Shown here in pieces: positions 26,825-35,205 of a stretch of 64,000 bases of DNA. The stretch lies in NCBI GenBank assembly GCA_902602515.1, contig CACKRG010000002.1, forward strand, positions 51,761 to 115,760, given 5' to 3'. The stretch comes from an uncultured Alphaproteobacteria bacterium. GTDB taxonomy: Bacteria > Pseudomonadota > Alphaproteobacteria > HIMB59 > GCA-002718135. The notes under the pieces were generated by a model that searched no databases, was not told where the DNA came from, and worked only from the letters and a program-made list of their open reading frames with translations. Position 1 is the first letter of the stretch; each line of letters starts with the position of its first letter. The position numbers and the translations under genes were made by a program.

Positions 26825-29371
26825 TTAAAGAAGTTTTTCTAATACTGCAAAGGGAGAATTAGGATCTGATTTTTTAACATGTTTACTTTTTTTAATTTTC
26901 TTAATATTTGTATTTTTTTTAGCATATTTTTTCTTTGAAATAATTTTGTTTTGTCTAAAAAAATAAACTTTTCTTTGGTTTGGATAATTTATTACATCGT
27001 AGCCACAAATAGATAAAACGTCTTTTAGTTGATTTGAGTTACAACCGATCGGATTCATTAATTCTGGCGTTTCAAGAAAAGGTCCTGATTTTATTTTTTT
27101 TCTAGCCAGATAAAAAATTTTTTCAAAAACATCAACTCTAAAAGCAAAATTATTGATACAAATATATCCTATTGACTGCCAATAACTTTTAGGCATTTTA
27201 ACATTTGTGGTAAATGATACTCTGCCATCTTTAGGTAATGGTAAAACATCATCACTATGATTTTTATTATAAACTTTCCATAAAATAGAATTTAACTCAA
27301 TTGATTTTTTTTTCATTAAATTAGGCATAAAAAAATATTTGGCGCCAATTCTAATACCCATTTTTGATAACTGTTTTTTATTTTCATTATCAATATTGCT
27401 AATAAATTCTTTATAGTTATCTATTTCAAGAGTACCTAAGTTTTCAAAACAATTAAATGCAATTGCCCTAACATTTGCATTTAAATTATTATCTAATTTA
27501 TCTTTTATTGGTCTTAGAAGATCTATAATCAAATTATCTAGCCAATTCTGTAATTTTGCAGACATTAACAATTTTTTTTCTGATGAAATAAACTCAGAAT
27601 TTAATACTTCTGCAACAGGAGAATGTATCTTAGAGCCCCGTGATAATTGTCCAATTTTTTCGTTACCCCAATAAATATATATATTATCATTAAGTTTTAT
27701 GTTTCCTATATCACCAAAACGAATTGCATCATCTGGTGCAATTAAAAAATTATCAATCTTATTATCAATCATATTTCTTATAGATTTTTTAACATGACTT
27801 AGAGAAAAAAGAGAGTGAGAAAATGATTTATCATTAAAAACAACGTCAAATCCACTTATATGACCATAAATTTGTCCATCTAGAATGATTTCATTTTTAG
27901 GATTTATCTCCACTTTATCAATGTTTGCTTCTAAAGTGGATTTTAAAAAATATCTTGAAGAAGAATCTATGAATTTATTTGTTAATCCTATGTGCAAATT
28001 ATCTGATAATTCATTTTCAATATTTTGTGTTCTTTCTTGCCAAAAAGTTGGGTCTTTCAGCCATGAGTGATGATGAGAAATATAAGTCCAAGTTCTAATT
28101 TGTGATATTTTTAATGATAGCTCTGGAATATCTCCCTTAAAATTTTGTAATTTTACGACTTTGTTTTCTATCCATTCTTCAGGAATTTTATATTTATTTT
28201 TAACTAAAATTAAAAAAGTATGTTTAAGAAAGCTTAAATAATTATCATTAAATATTTTTTCAAAATCAGGAATTCTACATACATCCCATAATATCCTTAT
28301 ATGATTTGATGATAATAAAAAACTTTTTACTTCGTTATCATCAATTAAATTTCTAAAATTTAATTCATCTATAGCATTTTTCTTATGTATGAAATAACTC
28401 TGAACTGGAAATTCTTTCAAAGAACTCAAAAATTTTTCCACTGAATTAAAGTCGAGATTAGAATTTCTCCAATAGATCTTTTGTATTTGATCGTAGTTAT
28501 GATTCTCAATTGTCTCAATAATTTTAGGATCTAATGTTCCAGCCTCTTTAGTATAACTGAAAGTTCCATTATTTTTAAATCTTCCAGCACGGCCAGCTAT
28601 CTGACCAATTTCACTAGATGTTAGATTTCTGTTATATCTGCCATCAAATTTTTCTAAGGACGTAAAACATACATGATTTATATTTAGGTTTAAACCCATT
28701 CCTATAGCATCTGTGGCAACTAAGTAGTCTACTTTTTTATTTTCATAAATTTCAACTTGAGCATTTCTTGTCCTAGGACTTAATGAACCTAAAACTACAG
28801 CTGCTCCTCCTTTATGAGTTCTGATGTTTTCAGCAATTTCGTATATTTTATTTATATTAAAAGCAATAATTGCAGACCTGGGTTTTAATTTTGATAAATT
28901 CTGCCTAGAAGTATAAGATAGAGTAGAGAACCTATTAAGTTGTTGGATTTTTATTCTTGGAAATATTTTTTTTAACAAAGAATTAATTGTTAAAGAACCT
29001 AAAAAAATAGTTTCGTGTATTCCTCTTAAATTTAGTATTCTATCTGTAAAAATATGTCCTCTCTCATAATCTGCAGCTAATTGTACTTCATCAATAACTA
29101 CACATTCTAAACTTTTATTGGATGGCATTGACTCAACCGTACAAAAAAAATATTTAGCCTCTTTTGGTACTATTTTTTCTTCTCCGGTAATTAGTGCTAC
29201 ATTATTTAAACCTATCTTTTTTACAGCTTTGTCATAATTTTCTCTAGCAAGTAATCTTAATGGAAACCCAAACATGCCAGATGAGTAAGTAAAAAGTTTT
29301 TCGAAAGCTAAATACGTTTTTCCAGTATTTGTTGGTCCTAAGATCGCTGATAAATTATCATCAGTATGCAT
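26825..29371 (-). CDS. SUV3-like DEVQ-box RNA helicase
   Basis: 848 residues. It is a superfamily 2 helicase close to mitochondrial SUV3: Walker A GPTNTGKT (12-19), a DEVQ box in CVVIDEVQLAADYERG, and motif VI QIAGRAGRF. The long C-terminal half contains the SUV3-type domain followed by a lysine-rich end (KKKYAKKNTNIKKIKK). In alphaproteobacteria this helicase typically precedes an S4-domain RNA-binding protein and fdxA; here the TerB-like gene sits in that place. Presumed role is RNA remodelling or turnover. Confidence 0.85.
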   Translation of the reverse strand: MHTDDNLSAILGPTNTGKTYLAFEKLFTYSSGMFGFPLRLLARENYDKAVKKIGLNNVALITGEEKIVPKEAKYFFCTVESMPSNKSLECVVIDEVQLAADYERGHIFTDRILNLRGIHETIFLGSLTINSLLKKIFPRIKIQQLNRFSTLSYTSRQNLSKLKPRSAIIAFNINKIYEIAENIRTHKGGAAVVLGSLSPRTRNAQVEIYENKKVDYLVATDAIGMGLNLNINHVCFTSLEKFDGRYNRNLTSSEIGQIAGRAGRFKNNGTFSYTKEAGTLDPKIIETIENHNYDQIQKIYWRNSNLDFNSVEKFLSSLKEFPVQSYFIHKKNAIDELNFRNLIDDNEVKSFLLSSNHIRILWDVCRIPDFEKIFNDNYLSFLKHTFLILVKNKYKIPEEWIENKVVKLQNFKGDIPELSLKISQIRTWTYISHHHSWLKDPTFWQERTQNIENELSDNLHIGLTNKFIDSSSRYFLKSTLEANIDKVEINPKNEIILDGQIYGHISGFDVVFNDKSFSHSLFSLSHVKKSIRNMIDNKIDNFLIAPDDAIRFGDIGNIKLNDNIYIYWGNEKIGQLSRGSKIHSPVAEVLNSEFISSEKKLLMSAKLQNWLDNLIIDLLRPIKDKLDNNLNANVRAIAFNCFENLGTLEIDNYKEFISNIDNENKKQLSKMGIRIGAKYFFMPNLMKKKSIELNSILWKVYNKNHSDDVLPLPKDGRVSFTTNVKMPKSYWQSIGYICINNFAFRVDVFEKIFYLARKKIKSGPFLETPELMNPIGCNSNQLKDVLSICGYDVINYPNQRKVYFFRQNKIISKKKYAKKNTNIKKIKKSKHVKKSDPNSPFAVLEKLL

Positions 29372-29379
29372 AGTTTAAA

Positions 29380-32016
29380 TTAAGCTGCATTAGAGATAAT
29401 TTCACTTAAAACAAAATTAAGTATTCCTCCAGCTTTATAGTAATCTAGTTCTTTATTTGTATCTATTCTACATTTTAAATTTATTTTATATATTTTTTTT
29501 CCAATTATTTTACAATTTAACAAGCAGTTTGGTGTTAGATTAGTTATTCCATATATTGAAATTTTCTCATCTCCAGTAATATTCAATTTTTTTCTATCAG
29601 TATCTAAAAACTCTAACGGCAAAACTCCCATTCCAATTAAATTAGACCTATGTATTCTTTCAAAGCTCTCAGCTATTACTGCTTTAACACCAAGTAATTT
29701 TGTACCTTTAGCTGCCCAATCTCTTGAAGATCCAGTTCCGTATTCTTTGCCAGCAATTATAACTGTATCAATATTTGACTGAATATATTCCTGAGAAGCG
29801 TCATAAATAGGCATTGATTTGTTAGATACAAATGATTTTGTAAAACCTCCCTCAGTTTCCGGTAAAATTTCATTTTTAATTCTAATATTAGCAAATGTTC
29901 CTCTCATCATTACTTCATGGTTACCTCTTCTGGAGCCATATGAATTAAAATTTACAGAACTAATTTGTCTTTCATTTAAATATAAGCCAGCGGGACTATC
30001 TTCTTTTATACTCCCTGCTGGTGATATATGATCTGTTGTTACACTATCTCCTAACAGAGCAAGTATTCTTGCATCATTGATATCTAATAAATTCTTTTTA
30101 TTATTTTCTTCAAAAAAAGGAGGGTGCTTAATATAGGTGCTTGCATCTCTCCAGTTATATGTCATTTTTTTTATACTCTCTATTGATTTCCAGTTCTCAT
30201 CACCTTCATAAATTTCCTTGTATCTTTTTTTAAACATATCAGGAGTCAAACAATTGTTTAGTAAGGTGTTTATTTCATTACTAGAAGGCCATAGATCTTT
30301 TAAATAAACGTTTTTCCCATCTTTTGTTTTACCTAAAGGTTCTTTTGTTAAGTTAACATTAATATTACCAACTAAAGCATATGCTACAACTAAAGGAGGA
30401 GAGGCGAGAAAATTTGCCTTAACTGCTTGGTGGACTCTTCCCTCAAAATTTCTATTTCCAGATAAAACTGAGCATACAGTAAGATTATTAGTTTTTATTT
30501 CATCTGATATCCAATTATCTAGAGGCCCTGAATTCCCTATACAAGTTGTACATCCATAACCAACTGTATTGAACCCAATCATATCGAGATATTTTGTTAG
30601 ACCTGCTTGATCTAAATAATCACTTACTACTTTGCTTCCAGGAGCAAGGCTTGTTTTTACCCATTTTTTAACTTGTAAATCAAGCTCGACAGCTTTTTTT
30701 GCAACTAATCCTGCTGCGAGCATAACAGCTGGATTTGAAGTATTAGTGCAACTTGTTATTGCTGCAATAACAATGTCACCGTTATTTAGTTTATTATTAA
30801 TACTAGTATTTGAAATATTTTGTATTTTTTTAAATTCTTTAGGCACTTCTTTGAGAAGTATTTTATCTTGAGGTCTTTTGGGTCCAGCTAGTGAGGGTTC
30901 AATTGTAGTTAAGTCTAAACTTATTTTTTTATCAAATTTTGGATTATAGTTTTGGTCTGCCCACATTGTTTGTAGTTTTGTGTAATTTGAAACTATATTT
31001 AAATGATGCTCATCTTTACCAGTAAGTCTTAAATAATTGATTGTTTCTTGATCAGTTGGAAAAAAACCACAAGTAGCACCATATTCGGGTGCCATATTTG
31101 AAATAGTCGCTCTATCAGCTAATGCTAAATTTTGCAGTCCATTTCCAAAAAATTCTACAAATTTGCCAACCACACCTTTTTCTCTAAGAATTTTTGTAAT
31201 TGTTAATACTAAATCAGTTGCAGTAATTCCCTCTTTTAGAGAACCTTTAAGTTCTAAACCTACTACTTCAGGAATATTCATAGAGATCGGCTGGCCCAAC
31301 ATTGCCGCTTCTGCTTCAATACCGCCAACGCCCCAACCAAGGACAGATAATGAATTTACCATAGTTGTATGACTATCTGTGCCAACAACTGAATCTGGAA
31401 ATAGGTATTTATGATTATCTATTTTTTTTACCCATATTGTTTTGGCAATACTTTCTAAATTAACTTGATGACATATCCCTGCACCTGGCGGTACTAAAAA
31501 AAAATTATCAAATGATTTTTGGCCCCATTTTAAGAACTCATATCTTTCAATATTTCTTTCAAATTCTTTTTTTACATTCTCCTTCAAGGCATTTTGACCT
31601 CTGTATTTATCAACCATTACTGAATGATCGATTACTAAGTCAACTCGAGATAATGGATTAATAATTTTTGGCTCCAAACCTTTATTTTTTAGAGCATTTC
31701 TCATAGCTGCTAAGTCAGCAACTGCAGGAACACCTGTGAAGTCTTGCATCAATACCCTTGTTGGGAAAAATGCAATTTCTAAACTGTCTTCAGTTTTTTC
31801 TTTAATAAAATTAATAAATGAGGATATCATTGATTTATTTATTGAGCTACCGTCTTCATTTCTTAGTAAATTTTCCATAATTATTTTTATAGATATTGGC
31901 ACTTTTGTGAGATCTAAATTAAACTGATCTGCAACATGTTTTAGGTCAAAATACTTATAATTTTGATTATCTATCTCTAAATTTAGTTCAGAATTAAATG
32001 AATTTAAAATTTTCAT
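29380..32016 (-). CDS. acnA: aconitate hydratase A
   Basis: 878 residues. It isomerises citrate to isocitrate in the TCA cycle with a 4Fe-4S cluster. Cluster cysteines lie in ITSCTNTSNP and GYGCTTCIGNSG. GVPAVADLAAMR, VGTDSHTTM and the swivel-domain GSSRDWAAKG confirm the AcnA/IRP type. The protein is full length. Its promoter should lie in the AT-rich gap from 32017 to 32200. Confidence 0.96.
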   Translation of the reverse strand: MKILNSFNSELNLEIDNQNYKYFDLKHVADQFNLDLTKVPISIKIIMENLLRNEDGSSINKSMISSFINFIKEKTEDSLEIAFFPTRVLMQDFTGVPAVADLAAMRNALKNKGLEPKIINPLSRVDLVIDHSVMVDKYRGQNALKENVKKEFERNIERYEFLKWGQKSFDNFFLVPPGAGICHQVNLESIAKTIWVKKIDNHKYLFPDSVVGTDSHTTMVNSLSVLGWGVGGIEAEAAMLGQPISMNIPEVVGLELKGSLKEGITATDLVLTITKILREKGVVGKFVEFFGNGLQNLALADRATISNMAPEYGATCGFFPTDQETINYLRLTGKDEHHLNIVSNYTKLQTMWADQNYNPKFDKKISLDLTTIEPSLAGPKRPQDKILLKEVPKEFKKIQNISNTSINNKLNNGDIVIAAITSCTNTSNPAVMLAAGLVAKKAVELDLQVKKWVKTSLAPGSKVVSDYLDQAGLTKYLDMIGFNTVGYGCTTCIGNSGPLDNWISDEIKTNNLTVCSVLSGNRNFEGRVHQAVKANFLASPPLVVAYALVGNINVNLTKEPLGKTKDGKNVYLKDLWPSSNEINTLLNNCLTPDMFKKRYKEIYEGDENWKSIESIKKMTYNWRDASTYIKHPPFFEENNKKNLLDINDARILALLGDSVTTDHISPAGSIKEDSPAGLYLNERQISSVNFNSYGSRRGNHEVMMRGTFANIRIKNEILPETEGGFTKSFVSNKSMPIYDASQEYIQSNIDTVIIAGKEYGTGSSRDWAAKGTKLLGVKAVIAESFERIHRSNLIGMGVLPLEFLDTDRKKLNITGDEKISIYGITNLTPNCLLNCKIIGKKIYKINLKCRIDTNKELDYYKAGGILNFVLSEIISNAA

Positions 32017-32209
32017 ATTAAAAAAAATATTATAATTTTACAAATAGTATGAACATAAAATTTTGTATAGGGTAAATGTTAATTTATTATGAGAATTCTG
32101 CCAAAAAATTGAATTTGTGAATCATATCTGTTTTTTATAAAAAATATTTAAAATTTTTAAAATTAATTTTTATCATTTTTATAAGATTTTTATAATTAGA
32201 GGTATATTG

Positions 32210-32240
32210 TTGACTTTAACCGTAAGTTTTGGGAATAAAT
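32210..32240 (+). promoter_or_regulatory. candidate promoter of the H1-like gene
   Basis: TTGACT (32210-32215) matches a sigma-70 -35 box in five of six positions; about 18 nt later is AATAAAT (32234-32240) as a weak -10. This would give a leader of roughly 70 nt containing the GGAGG hairpin. Confidence 0.4.
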
Positions 32241-32277
32241 ACACAGCCTTTTATTAATATCACTTTTTAGTGGTTTT

Positions 32278-32293
32278 GGAGGTAGGTTCCTCC
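32278..32293 (+). promoter_or_regulatory. leader hairpin before the H1-like gene
   Basis: GGAGG (32278-32282) pairs perfectly with CCTCC (32289-32293) around a 6-nt loop. In RNA the stem can lengthen through several G-U pairs. It sits about 28 nt before the start codon and hides a GGAGG sequence; a separate AGGAG serves the gene. Confidence 0.35.
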
Positions 32294-32320
32294 GGGGTAA
32301 CAAAATACAAGGAGTATTTT

Positions 32321-32491
32321 ATGGCTAAGAAGAAAAAGAAAGCTGCTCCAAAGAAAAAGAAAAAAGCAGCACCTAAGAAAAAGAAAAAAGCAGCTCCTAA
32401 GAAGAAGAAAAAGAAAGCTGCTAAGAAAAAGAAGAAAGCAGCTCCTAAAAAGAAGAAAAAAGCTGCTAAGAAAAAGAAAAAGAGAAGATAG
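32321..32491 (+). CDS. histone H1-like lysine-rich protein
   Basis: 56 residues from ATG 32321, chosen because AGGAG lies 7 nt upstream; a GTG 51 bases earlier in frame would add an unrelated leader that crosses the hairpin. The protein has 36 Lys, 13 Ala, 4 Pro and 2 Arg, arranged as K(5-6)-AA(P) blocks repeated about seven times. This resembles the H1-like C-terminal tails of bacterial nucleoid proteins and alphaproteobacterial H1 homologues. It probably binds DNA or RNA without a folded domain. Two terminators follow, so it is likely a strongly expressed single-gene unit. Confidence 0.8.
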   Translation: MAKKKKKAAPKKKKKAAPKKKKKAAPKKKKKKAAKKKKKAAPKKKKKAAKKKKKRR

Positions 32492-32510
32492 TATATCTTT
32501 GATTTTTCAG

Positions 32511-32540
32511 GAAAACTTTCTTTTAAGTTTTCTTTTTCTT
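32511..32540 (+). terminator. rho-independent terminator after the H1-like gene
   Basis: GAAAACTT (32511-32518) pairs with AAGTTTTC (32525-32532) around a TCTTTT loop, followed directly by a T run. It is AT-rich and so a moderate terminator; the stronger one follows 30 nt later. Confidence 0.6.
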
Positions 32541-32560
32541 ATCTTTTTACGCAAAAAGAG

Positions 32561-32590
32561 AAAAACGGGGTACAACCCCGTTTTTTTTAT
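32561..32590. terminator. strong terminator before ccmA
   Basis: AAAAACGGGG (32561-32570) pairs perfectly with CCCCGTTTTT (32576-32585) around TACAA, followed by more Ts. The A run on the left makes it able to act on both strands. It insulates the ccm operon from the H1-like gene. Confidence 0.85.
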
Positions 32591-32624
32591 TGTTTAGAAT
32601 AAAAAAATATTTAGACAATAAAAT

Positions 32625-33230
32625 ATGCTTCTTACTAAAAATATTTCTCTGTTTAGGGCGGATAAGATAATATTCGAGAATATTAATTTATCTATTGGTT
32701 CGGGAAAAATTTTAGGACTTAAAGGAAAAAATGGTTCTGGAAAAACATCTTTAATAAAAACAATTTTATGCATACTCGAGCCAACTTCGGGCAGTATATT
32801 TTGGAAGGGGAAAAACATTGAAAAAAACTTATATGATTTTTACAATAATGTTACATACATTGCTGATAAAACATCTAGTTTAAAACAATTAACTATTAAT
32901 GAAAATATTAAAATATGGAAAAATATTTTTTTATCAAAAATAAATAACGATCAAATTGAAAAGATATTACAAACATTAAAACTAGATAGCTACAAAAATA
33001 AAAAAACTAATATTTTATCTTTAGGTGAAACTAAAAAATTGGAATTACTAAGACTTATTATTGAAAATAAGAAAATCTGGATTTTAGATGAACCATTTAC
33101 AAATTTAGATTCAGAAGCAATAGACGTAATTAAACAAACATTTGAAGATCACTGCAAGAAAGAGGGTTCAATAATATTTAGTTCACATCAGAATGTGCAA
33201 ATTAACACAACAGAGGATTTGTTATTGTGA
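32625..33230 (+). CDS. ccmA: heme exporter ATP-binding protein CcmA
   Basis: 201 residues. It is the ABC ATPase of the CcmABCD complex that releases holo-CcmE during cytochrome c maturation. Walker A GKNGSGKTS, the Q/signature-like region ILSLGETKKLELLRL and Walker B IWILDEPFTNLD are visible; the signature is LSLGE rather than LSGGQ, a known kind of variation. First gene of the ccmABCDEFGH operon; ATGA overlap with ccmB. Confidence 0.9.
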   Translation: MLLTKNISLFRADKIIFENINLSIGSGKILGLKGKNGSGKTSLIKTILCILEPTSGSIFWKGKNIEKNLYDFYNNVTYIADKTSSLKQLTINENIKIWKNIFLSKINNDQIEKILQTLKLDSYKNKKTNILSLGETKKLELLRLIIENKKIWILDEPFTNLDSEAIDVIKQTFEDHCKKEGSIIFSSHQNVQINTTEDLLL

Positions 33231-33904
33231 TGTTTATTTTTTTAAAAAAAATTTTTTATTTTTTTTATAGAGAATTTAAAGTTAATATAAGTGGTTTCCA
33301 CGACATATTAACAAATATTACATTTTTTTTCATTTCTATATTTATATTTATATTTTCAATTGGGCCACAAGATAAAATTTTATCAGTAATGGGTGTAAGT
33401 ATTTTATGGACACTTTTATTACTAAGTTCGACTTTATCTTTGACTAAATTTTATAGAGATGATTTTGATACTGGGAACCTAATAATATTACATTTAAATG
33501 GGTTTAGTTTTGAATTCATTGCAATACTTAAAACAATTTCGCATTTTATTTATGTGCAGGTTCCGTTTATAATCTCAATACCAATAGCATGTGTTCTAAT
33601 TAATATTCCGATGGAAAAAGTATACAGCTTGTTAATTAGCTTTGCTATTGGATCGTTTATACTCTCTTGTTTAGGCTCTATTTCCTCATCCATGAATTTA
33701 TTGAATAAAAGAAATTACCTTTTAGGAAGTGTAATTGTGATGATATTAAGTATTCCGGTTATTATTTTTTCAGTAGGTATTATTAATACAGAAGAGAACT
33801 TTATTTCTCTAATAAATGTATTATTTGGAATATTATTAATAATTTTTGCTATTAACCCATGGGCTACTGGAGCCTGCTTAAAAATAGCTTTGCAAAATAA
33901 TTAA
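33227..33904 (+). CDS. ccmB: heme exporter permease CcmB
   Basis: 225 residues with six membrane segments. It is the membrane partner of CcmA. The early FYREFKVN and the stretch ILWTLLLLSSTLSLTKFYRDD (as ILW...LSLTKFYRDD) are family features. It overlaps ccmA by 4 bp and ends 1 base before ccmC. The hydrophobic, AT-rich coding sequence is not otherwise unusual. Confidence 0.88.
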   Translation: MMFIFLKKIFYFFYREFKVNISGFHDILTNITFFFISIFIFIFSIGPQDKILSVMGVSILWTLLLLSSTLSLTKFYRDDFDTGNLIILHLNGFSFEFIAILKTISHFIYVQVPFIISIPIACVLINIPMEKVYSLLISFAIGSFILSCLGSISSSMNLLNKRNYLLGSVIVMILSIPVIIFSVGIINTEENFISLINVLFGILLIIFAINPWATGACLKIALQNN

Positions 33905-33905
33905 A

Positions 33906-34601
33906 ATGAAATTTTTACTAAATCCTAATAGCTTTCAAAATATTACAAATTTATTATTTAAGCCAATTCTTATAGTATCTTTAGTTTTATTGATCTTAGG
34001 TCTAATATTTTCTTTTTATTTGTCACCTAATGATTACCAACAAGGTTCAACTGTAAGGATAATGTATATTCATGTGCCAAGTGCATGGATGTCTCTTATG
34101 ACATATATGATAATGGTAATTTATAGTATCGTAGCCTTAGCATTTAGAATTCCGTTTGGATTTATTATAAACACAGCTGTGGCTCCTATAGGAGCCGTTT
34201 TTACATTAATATGTATTATCACTGGTTCATTGTGGGGAAAACCAATGTGGGGCACTTGGTGGGTGTGGGATGCAAGATTAACTTCTGTTGCTATTTTGTT
34301 CATAATATATCTAATTATAATATTTATAAATAATTCTTTTGAAAATAGAGCTGTAAGAGAGAAAATAGTTGCAATATTTATACTTATTGGATCAGTAAAT
34401 TTACCAATTATTAAGTTTTCAGTGGATTGGTGGAATACTTTACATCAACCTGCTAGTATAAGTAAATTATCTAAGCCCAATATTGATCCTTCAATGATGA
34501 CGCCATTAATAATTATGACTTTAGCATTAATGCTTGTTGGAATTTCTATAGCAATTTTAAGGATAAATACTGAAATAACCAATAGAAAAAATTCTTTGTA
34601 A
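33906..34601 (+). CDS. ccmC: heme transfer protein CcmC
   Basis: 231 residues with six membrane segments. It loads heme onto CcmE in the periplasm. The tryptophan-rich WGKPMWGTWWVWDARLTS is the heme-binding signature, and flanking histidines (YIHVPSAWMS and NTLHQPAS) are the axial ligands of the family. Standard position between ccmB and ccmD. Confidence 0.94.
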   Translation: MKFLLNPNSFQNITNLLFKPILIVSLVLLILGLIFSFYLSPNDYQQGSTVRIMYIHVPSAWMSLMTYMIMVIYSIVALAFRIPFGFIINTAVAPIGAVFTLICIITGSLWGKPMWGTWWVWDARLTSVAILFIIYLIIIFINNSFENRAVREKIVAIFILIGSVNLPIIKFSVDWWNTLHQPASISKLSKPNIDPSMMTPLIIMTLALMLVGISIAILRINTEITNRKNSL

Positions 34602-34666
34602 TTATTTGTGACCTTTAGTCCCCGAGATATCGTATATTTATTAAATATATTTGTTATTAGAAAAAA

Positions 34667-34771
34667 ATGTATTTCTGGTTTATATTTTCGGCATATCTGA
34701 TTGCTTTTCTGCTTTTAATAGCTCTTTTCATAAATAGTTACAAACAACTAAATAAATCAAAAAGAAAATGA
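34667..34771 (+). CDS. ccmD: heme exporter small subunit CcmD
   Basis: 34 codons, ATG at 34667 and TGA at 34769-34771, overlapping the ccmE ATG (ATGA). The protein is one hydrophobic helix (residues 2-22) followed by a basic tail (YKQLNKSKRK), exactly the pattern of CcmD, and it occupies the expected place between ccmC and ccmE. CcmD helps release holo-CcmE. Confidence 0.85.
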   Translation: MYFWFIFSAYLIAFLLLIALFINSYKQLNKSKRK

Positions 34772-35205
34772 GTTTACGTTTTCAAAGACTTCTTTTGATT
34801 TTAGTTTCAGTAATTATGATTTTTGTTGCAGTTTTACTTATTCTTTACAACGGTAGAAAAAATATTTCTTATTTTTATACACCTTCAGAATTAGCATCTT
34901 TAAAAATTGATATAGATAAAAAAGTAAGGTTGGGTGGATTTGTTGAGAAAAATAGCTTTATTAAAATTACGGCAAGTTCATTTAAGTTTAAAATAAGTGA
35001 TGATTTGAAGTCTATAGATGTAGCATACCAAGGACTACTACCTGATTTATTTAGAGAAGGACAAGGTGCAGTTATTGAAGGTTATATGACAAAAAATAAT
35101 GTATTAAATGCAACTAGTGTATTTGCAAAACACGATGAAAATTATATGCCAGCTTCAATAAAAAAAGGGTTAGAAAACACTGGTTACTGGAATAAAAATT
35201 ATTAA
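34768..35205 (+). CDS. ccmE: heme chaperone CcmE
   Basis: 145 residues. It has an N-terminal membrane anchor (residues 8-27) and a periplasmic OB-fold domain. The heme-attaching histidine is His122 in AKHDENYMP, the exact family motif. RLGGFVEKNS and PDLFREGQGAV are also typical. It overlaps ccmD by 4 bp and shares TAATG with ccmF. Confidence 0.95.
   Translation: MSLRFQRLLLILVSVIMIFVAVLLILYNGRKNISYFYTPSELASLKIDIDKKVRLGGFVEKNSFIKITASSFKFKISDDLKSIDVAYQGLLPDLFREGQGAVIEGYMTKNNVLNATSVFAKHDENYMPASIKKGLENTGYWNKNY

Larger units (their letters stand above)
32017..32320. other. 304-bp divergent intergenic region (acnA / H1-like gene)
   Basis: No coding frame. The left two-thirds are extremely AT-rich, with long A and T runs, and would hold the leftward acnA promoter. 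The right third has a candidate rightward promoter near 32210 and a leader hairpin at 32278-32293. An AGGAG ribosome binding site (about 32309-32313) precedes the ATG at 32321. Confidence 0.6.

Noticed and set aside
32270..32320. GTG-started longer form of the H1-like protein
   Set aside because: The inner ATG has AGGAG at the right distance, and the extra residues cross the leader hairpin with unrelated composition.
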